Shown: one piece after another, positions 61,350-64,000 of the stretch | Numbering within the stretch: position 1 is the stretch's first letter | Layout: the number at the start of each line of letters is the position of its first letter | Assembly (NCBI GenBank): GCA_965248715.1 | Contig: CBDFKB010000006.1 | Span: 1-64,000, forward strand | Length of the DNA: 64,000 bases | Direction: 5' to 3' | Origin: CBDFKB01 sp965248715 | Lineage (GTDB): Bacteria; Pseudomonadota; Alphaproteobacteria; Rhizobiales; Rhizobiaceae | Program-made: the position numbers and the translations under genes | The notes under the pieces: generated by a model | The model's database searches: none | What the model saw: the letters and a program-made list of their open reading frames with translations, nothing else | What the model was told of the DNA's origin: nothing

Positions 61350-62663
61350 ATGCGCTACGACGTTAATTCGCTTGAAAACCACTGGATGCCGTTTACCGCC
61401 AATCGCGATTTCAAATCCGATCCGCGTCTGGTAGTGCGATCCGAAGGAGTTTACTGCTGGGATCACAAGGGCGGGCAGTTGATCGACGGTTCGTCGGGCT
61501 TGTTTTGTGTGCCGGCCGGCCATGGCCGCACTGAAATTGCTGATGCGGTGCACAGCCAGATGACCGCGAACGACTATGTGACCTCGTTTGGCATCGGCCA
61601 TCCTGGGGCGTTTGAATTGGCGCAGTCGATTTCCAGACTGCTGCCGGAGCCGATGAACCGGGTTTTCTTCACCAATTCCGGCTCGGAATCGGTCGATACC
61701 GCGATCAAGATTGCGCTGGCCTATCACCGTGCGCGCGGCGAGGGCCAGCGCACCCGTTTAGTCAGTCGCGAACGTGCCTATCACGGGGTCAATATGGGCG
61801 GGGTCTCGCTAGCGGGCATGGTGCGCAACCGCGAAACCTTCAACCTTACTTTGCCGAACATCTCGATGATCCGCCACACCTGGGACCCGGAAAACCGGTT
61901 TGTTCGCGGCCAGGCTGAGCGTGGGGTCGAGCTTGCCGACGATCTGGAGCGGGTCGCGGCCAATTTCGGCGGCAACACTATTGCCGCAGTCTTTGTGGAA
62001 CCGATCGCCGGCTCAACCGGGGTCTTGGTGCCGCCGAAAGGCTATCTGCAGCGTTTGCGTGAAATTTGCGACCGGCATGGCATCTTGTTGGTATTCGACG
62101 AGGTGATTACCGGGTTCGGACGCACTGGCAAGCCGTTTGCGGCCCAAACCTTTGGCGTAACCCCAGACATCATCACCATGGCCAAGGCACTGACCAATGG
62201 TGCCATCCCCATGGGTGCGGTGGCGGTGCGCGACGATATTTATGACACCGTGACCGGTGCGGCAGCCGCAGGCGGTGTGGAATTGTTCCACGGTTATACT
62301 TATTCGGCCCACCCGGCCGCTTGCGCGGCCGGCATCGCTACCCTGAAAATCTACCGGGACGAGGAATTGTTCGAACGTGCGGCAGGTCTGGCCGGTTATT
62401 TCGAGGATGCGGTGCACAGTTTGGCCGACCATGGGTTAATCGCCGACATCCGGGTTTACGGCCTATTGGCCGGCATCGAGGTGCACGCCGATACGGCACC
62501 TGGCGTACGCGGTGCACGACTGCAAAAGGCAATGTTTTGGAATGGCATGCACATCAAATTTACCGGCGACAGTGCCATCATGGCGCCGGCCTTTGTGTCC
62601 GAGCGTGCCCATATCGACGAAATGATCGATGTGTTCCGCAGAACCCTCGACCAGGAGGATTAA
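61350..62663 (+). CDS. Omega-amino acid--pyruvate aminotransferase, probable taurine/hypotaurine or beta-alanine transaminase
   Basis: A 437-residue class III aminotransferase. ENHWMPFTANRDFKSDPRL (9-27) is the omega-amino acid:pyruvate signature, Asp250 in VFDEVITGFGRTG and Lys279 in TMAKALTNG are the PLP residues. Beside tauR-pta-xsc it would produce sulfoacetaldehyde from taurine, though this subfamily also includes beta-alanine and hypotaurine transaminases. The ATG at 61350 follows GGGGGAA. Confidence 0.85.
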   Translation: MRYDVNSLENHWMPFTANRDFKSDPRLVVRSEGVYCWDHKGGQLIDGSSGLFCVPAGHGRTEIADAVHSQMTANDYVTSFGIGHPGAFELAQSISRLLPEPMNRVFFTNSGSESVDTAIKIALAYHRARGEGQRTRLVSRERAYHGVNMGGVSLAGMVRNRETFNLTLPNISMIRHTWDPENRFVRGQAERGVELADDLERVAANFGGNTIAAVFVEPIAGSTGVLVPPKGYLQRLREICDRHGILLVFDEVITGFGRTGKPFAAQTFGVTPDIITMAKALTNGAIPMGAVAVRDDIYDTVTGAAAAGGVELFHGYTYSAHPAACAAGIATLKIYRDEELFERAAGLAGYFEDAVHSLADHGLIADIRVYGLLAGIEVHADTAPGVRGARLQKAMFWNGMHIKFTGDSAIMAPAFVSERAHIDEMIDVFRRTLDQED

Positions 62664-62770
62664 GCCAAGGCGCACATGAACCGCAGATTTCTTTACCACC
62701 GGCGGCAAATTTCGATGATTGCGGAGTGTTGTAAATTGTGCTGGTTTGCACCGGTGTAAATTCAACAAAC

Positions 62771-63082
62771 CTAGAGCCCTTTTCGGTCAAATTGGAGCGG
62801 TTTGATGGAAGAGATTTTTCGTACCAGCGAGAAAAATACCCCAGCGCGATGGCAACATCGGGCGAGGATTTTGACGAAGCTGGCACGGAAAAGATATTCA
62901 AGCCGGGCTCTTATAAAATGTTGAAACATTTAGATAACCGCAATCGTGCGAGCTTGCTCTTTTGCATTCTGGACGTCGTTGCGACAAGCCTAACAGTGCT
63001 TGCACTGCATCGCTTATCGCGCCTCGCCAGACCACAAAACTGCGGCGCTCAAACGATTCAATTTAAGCGAAAAGGGCTCTAG
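62771..63082. repeat. MITE-like 312-bp element with CTAG ends
   Basis: CTAGAGCCCTTTTCG at 62771-62785 recurs in reverse complement at 63068-63082, and weaker pairing extends to about 30 bp. It has no meaningful coding sequence, although an open frame runs through it. The right end lies 8 bases before the ureohydrolase start codon. Confidence 0.8.
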
Positions 63083-63089
63083 GTGCGCA

Positions 63090-64000
63090 ATGACCGATAA
63101 AGGGAATTTTTTTCAACCGGTTTCGGGATCGGATCTGCCGCGTTTTGCCGGTGTGCCGACCTTCATGCGGCTTCCCACCCTTGATCTTGATGACGATAAA
63201 ATCAGCACGGTTGAACTCGGCCTGATCGGCGTACCGTGGGATGGCGGCACCACCAACCGGCCCGGCGCGCGGCATGGGCCACGGCAATTGCGCGATCTTT
63301 CTACCATGATCCGCTCGGTGCACCCGGTGACCGGGGTCAATCCGTACCGCACGGCCAATTGCGCCGATCTTGGTGATTGCCCGGTCAACCCGGCCGACGT
63401 CCAGGACACGCTGGTGCGGGTGGTCGATTATTATTCCAAAGTCGTTGGCAATGGCATTGTGCCGATGACGGTCGGGGGCGACCATCTGGTTTCGCTGCCG
63501 GTGTTGCGGGTGCTTGGTGCCGGTGATCCGGTTGGTATGATCCATTTCGACGCCCATACCGATCTGTTCGACGGCTATTTCGGCGGCTTCAGATATACCC
63601 ACGGTACCCCCTTCCGCCGTGCGATCGAAGAGGGGCTGCTTGATCCTAAAAGGGTGGTGCAGATCGGTATTCGCGGCACCATGTATGACGGCGAAGACAT
63701 AGAATACGGACGCTCGGTCGGTGTGCGCATCATCACAATCGAAGAATTGATGGAGCGCGGTATCGCATCGGTGATGGATGAGGCACGCGAGATCGTCGGC
63801 GATCAGCCTACCTATGTCAGCTTCGATATCGACGGCATCGACCCGGCATTTGCGCCTGGCACAGGAACCCCGGAAATCGGCGGTTTTAACACTTTTCAGG
63901 CGCAGCAGATGGTGCGCACGCTCGATCGGCTCAACCTGATCGGCGCCGATTTGGTTGAGGTATCGCCGCCTTTCGACCCGTCCGGCGGCACCGCCTGGGT
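63090..64000 (+). CDS. speB: Ureohydrolase (agmatinase/arginase family), 3'-partial
   Basis: The frame from ATG 63090 (MTDKGNFFQPVSGSD) stays open to the window end. The dimanganese ligands are His132 in VGGDHLVSLP, Asp154/His156/Asp158 in HFDAHTDL, and Asp246/Asp248 in SFDIDGIDP. The family hydrolyses guanidino compounds such as agmatine or guanidinobutyrate, releasing urea. The position next to a taurine operon leaves open a different guanidino substrate. The ribosome site falls in the end of the element at 62771-63082. Confidence 0.88.
   Translation, partial: MTDKGNFFQPVSGSDLPRFAGVPTFMRLPTLDLDDDKISTVELGLIGVPWDGGTTNRPGARHGPRQLRDLSTMIRSVHPVTGVNPYRTANCADLGDCPVNPADVQDTLVRVVDYYSKVVGNGIVPMTVGGDHLVSLPVLRVLGAGDPVGMIHFDAHTDLFDGYFGGFRYTHGTPFRRAIEEGLLDPKRVVQIGIRGTMYDGEDIEYGRSVGVRIITIEELMERGIASVMDEAREIVGDQPTYVSFDIDGIDPAFAPGTGTPEIGGFNTFQAQQMVRTLDRLNLIGADLVEVSPPFDPSGGTAW

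Noticed and set aside
62738..63082. 114-codon frame before the ureohydrolase
   Set aside because: It spans the inverted-repeat element and ends at its right terminus; no support as a gene.

Overview
The window reads as one stretch of chromosome from an alphaproteobacterium of fairly high GC content, most likely marine or algae-associated. The evidence is the alphaproteobacterial order carA - yqeY - dnaG - rpoD, the CobN/CobO-type cobalamin genes, the small CbtB/CbtA cobalt transporter, a TauR-Pta-Xsc taurine module and a DddP-type DMSP lyase. I cannot name a genus from sequence alone.

Layout. 1-7.2 kb: end of a KAP-family P-loop ATPase (frameshifted in its P-loop), a GMC oxidoreductase, a ThDP enzyme, a zinc metallopeptidase and a DUF2937 protein. 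7.4-15.5 kb: housekeeping block carA, yqeY, dnaG, rpoD (RpoD carries a collagen-like Gly-Gln-Pro/His insert), then Uma2 and HlyU-like genes. 15.5-18.2 kb: mobile DNA, including an IS1182-type element sitting inside a copy of a dispersed repeat. 18.2-28.9 kb: polyphosphate kinase 2, an NAD(P)-binding epimerase-like gene, a LysR regulator beside dddP, a DUF2459 protein, a D,D-carboxypeptidase, an acyltransferase remnant, an M20 amidohydrolase and a DUF3303 protein. 29-55.5 kb: a nearly complete late-cobalt-insertion cobalamin pathway in several operons, with a cobalamin riboswitch in front of cbtBA. 55.6-64 kb: a thiolase, then tauR-pta-xsc divergent from an omega-aminotransferase, and a ureohydrolase cut by the window end.

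How the genes work together. CobA, CobI, CbiG-CobJ, CobM, CbiD, CobK, CobL and CobH would build hydrogenobyrinate. CobB amidates it, CobN (with CobS/CobT chelatase subunits not seen here) inserts cobalt, and CobO, CobQ, CobD, CobP, CobU(cobT), CobV(cobS) and a CobC-like phosphatase finish the cofactor. CbtBA and CobW would supply cobalt. CobG/CobZ is not in the window and CbiD stands where CobF would. Aminotransferase, Xsc and Pta form a route from taurine or a related amine to sulfite plus acetyl-CoA, and DddP would cleave DMSP to DMS and acrylate.

Repeats. The most striking feature outside the genes is a family of ~102-bp two-hairpin repeats (about ten intact copies plus decayed ones). Copies start and end at CTAG-like tetramers, often form the stop codon of the adjacent gene, occur singly or in head-to-tail chains, and show compensatory base changes between subtypes. 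At least two unrelated longer inverted-repeat elements share the same CTAG/AGAGC ends.
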